Source of the DNA: Bacteroidales bacterium
Lineage (GTDB): Bacteria > Bacteroidota > Bacteroidia > Bacteroidales > UBA932
Assembly (NCBI GenBank): GCA_017454905.1
Contig: JAFTCB010000006.1
Location: 1-39,666, forward strand
Length of the DNA stretch: 39,666 nucleotides
Reading direction: 5' to 3'
In this document: one piece after another, positions 39,526 to 39,666 of the stretch
How positions within the stretch are numbered: the first letter of the stretch is position 1
How the letters are laid out: each line of letters begins with the position of its first letter
Translations under genes and position numbers: made by a program
The notes under the pieces: generated by a model
Database searches by the model: none
Seen by the model: the letters and a program-made list of their open reading frames with translations, nothing else
What the model was told of the DNA's origin: nothing

Positions 39526-39666
39526 TCATAAATCCCAACACACTTTCACCAGCACTTCCCGCGGCCGCAAATGCGTCAATGTGTAGGACTGCAAAGTGGA
39601 GGACACGCGAATGCGCTCGTAGCAGGAAATTCCTGCGAGGTTGCGGCCTACCAATGACACTTCCCA
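39526..39666 (-). CDS. C-terminus of a probable outer-membrane beta-barrel protein (5' end off window)
   Basis: The minus frame entering from the right edge encodes 46 residues and stops at TGA 39528-39526. It reads WEVSLVGRNLAGISCYERIR and ends LRPREVLVKVCWDL. The alternating pattern, an NL-x-G turn near the start and a closing LRPREVLVKV strand are typical of the last strands of TonB-dependent or related outer-membrane barrels in Bacteroidota. Only the tail is visible, so the family is inferred. Confidence 0.6.
   Translation of the reverse strand, partial: WEVSLVGRNLAGISCYERIRVSSTLQSYTLTHLRPREVLVKVCWDL

Overview
The window looks like a chromosomal segment of a GC-rich member of the Bacteroidota, probably a gut or rumen Bacteroidales. 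This rests on about twenty Bacteroidetes-type -7 boxes (TAnnTTTG) placed just before gene starts, on the lack of clear Shine-Dalgarno sequences, and on the gene families present (an Omp85-type barrel, CarboxypepD_reg-like proteins, iorAB-paaK, a GH9 lipoprotein, a partial barrel protein ending in an aromatic-rich strand). Genus assignment would be guesswork. No tRNA, rRNA, CRISPR array, transposase or integrase was seen.

Layout. 1-2600 is a patchy edge. It holds a cut-off XRE regulator with a zinc ribbon, a GNAT acetyltransferase remnant, a nested inverted-repeat element, a compact four-gene operon of very small proteins (two of them membrane proteins) and a nitroreductase with its centre missing. 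2605-6646 holds a GreA/GreB-like factor, an APH-type kinase, a secreted alpha/beta hydrolase and a DUF1846 protein. 6643-18041 is a glycerol-3-phosphate/glycerol locus: a divergent lipoprotein hydrolase, glpA-glpB-glpC-glpQ-glpT, an Omp85-family outer-membrane barrel, then glpK-glpF. 18088-20960 is a two-gene sensor unit, an NMT1/THI5-like binding protein followed by a membrane Cache-HAMP-SpoIIE phosphatase. 21066-25368 holds a GH9 lipoprotein, an M15 peptidase lipoprotein and a Gfo/Idh/MocA oxidoreductase.

25463-29380 is rich in DNA repair and stress functions: a UmuC/UvrX-like Y-family polymerase with a YolD-like partner, a convergent DinB-type polymerase co-directional with a Bcp peroxiredoxin, and a DEDDh exonuclease. 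29372-34001 is an operon read right to left: iorA-iorB-paaK-ACT protein-nuclease-like hypothetical. 34067-39666 holds a CarboxypepD_reg-like exported protein, glycerate kinase, a DcuA/DcuB-type C4-dicarboxylate carrier, a DMT permease, a small exported CarboxypepD_reg-like protein and the 3' end of a probable outer-membrane barrel gene.

How it fits together: GlpQ releases glycerol-3-phosphate from glycerophosphodiesters, GlpT imports it, GlpF and GlpK bring in and phosphorylate glycerol, and GlpABC oxidises glycerol-3-phosphate to dihydroxyacetone phosphate into an anaerobic electron chain. Fumarate respiration is a plausible sink, given the Dcu carrier. IorAB with PaaK would interconvert aryl-2-oxoacids, arylacetyl-CoA and arylacetates. 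Genes are tightly packed: several pairs overlap by ATGA, and five convergent pairs overlap at their stop codons. The most unusual points are the binding-protein/phosphatase pair without an ABC transporter, the convergent pair of error-prone polymerases, the small-protein operon, and a palindromic repeat lying in frame inside iorA with compensatory changes relative to an intergenic copy.
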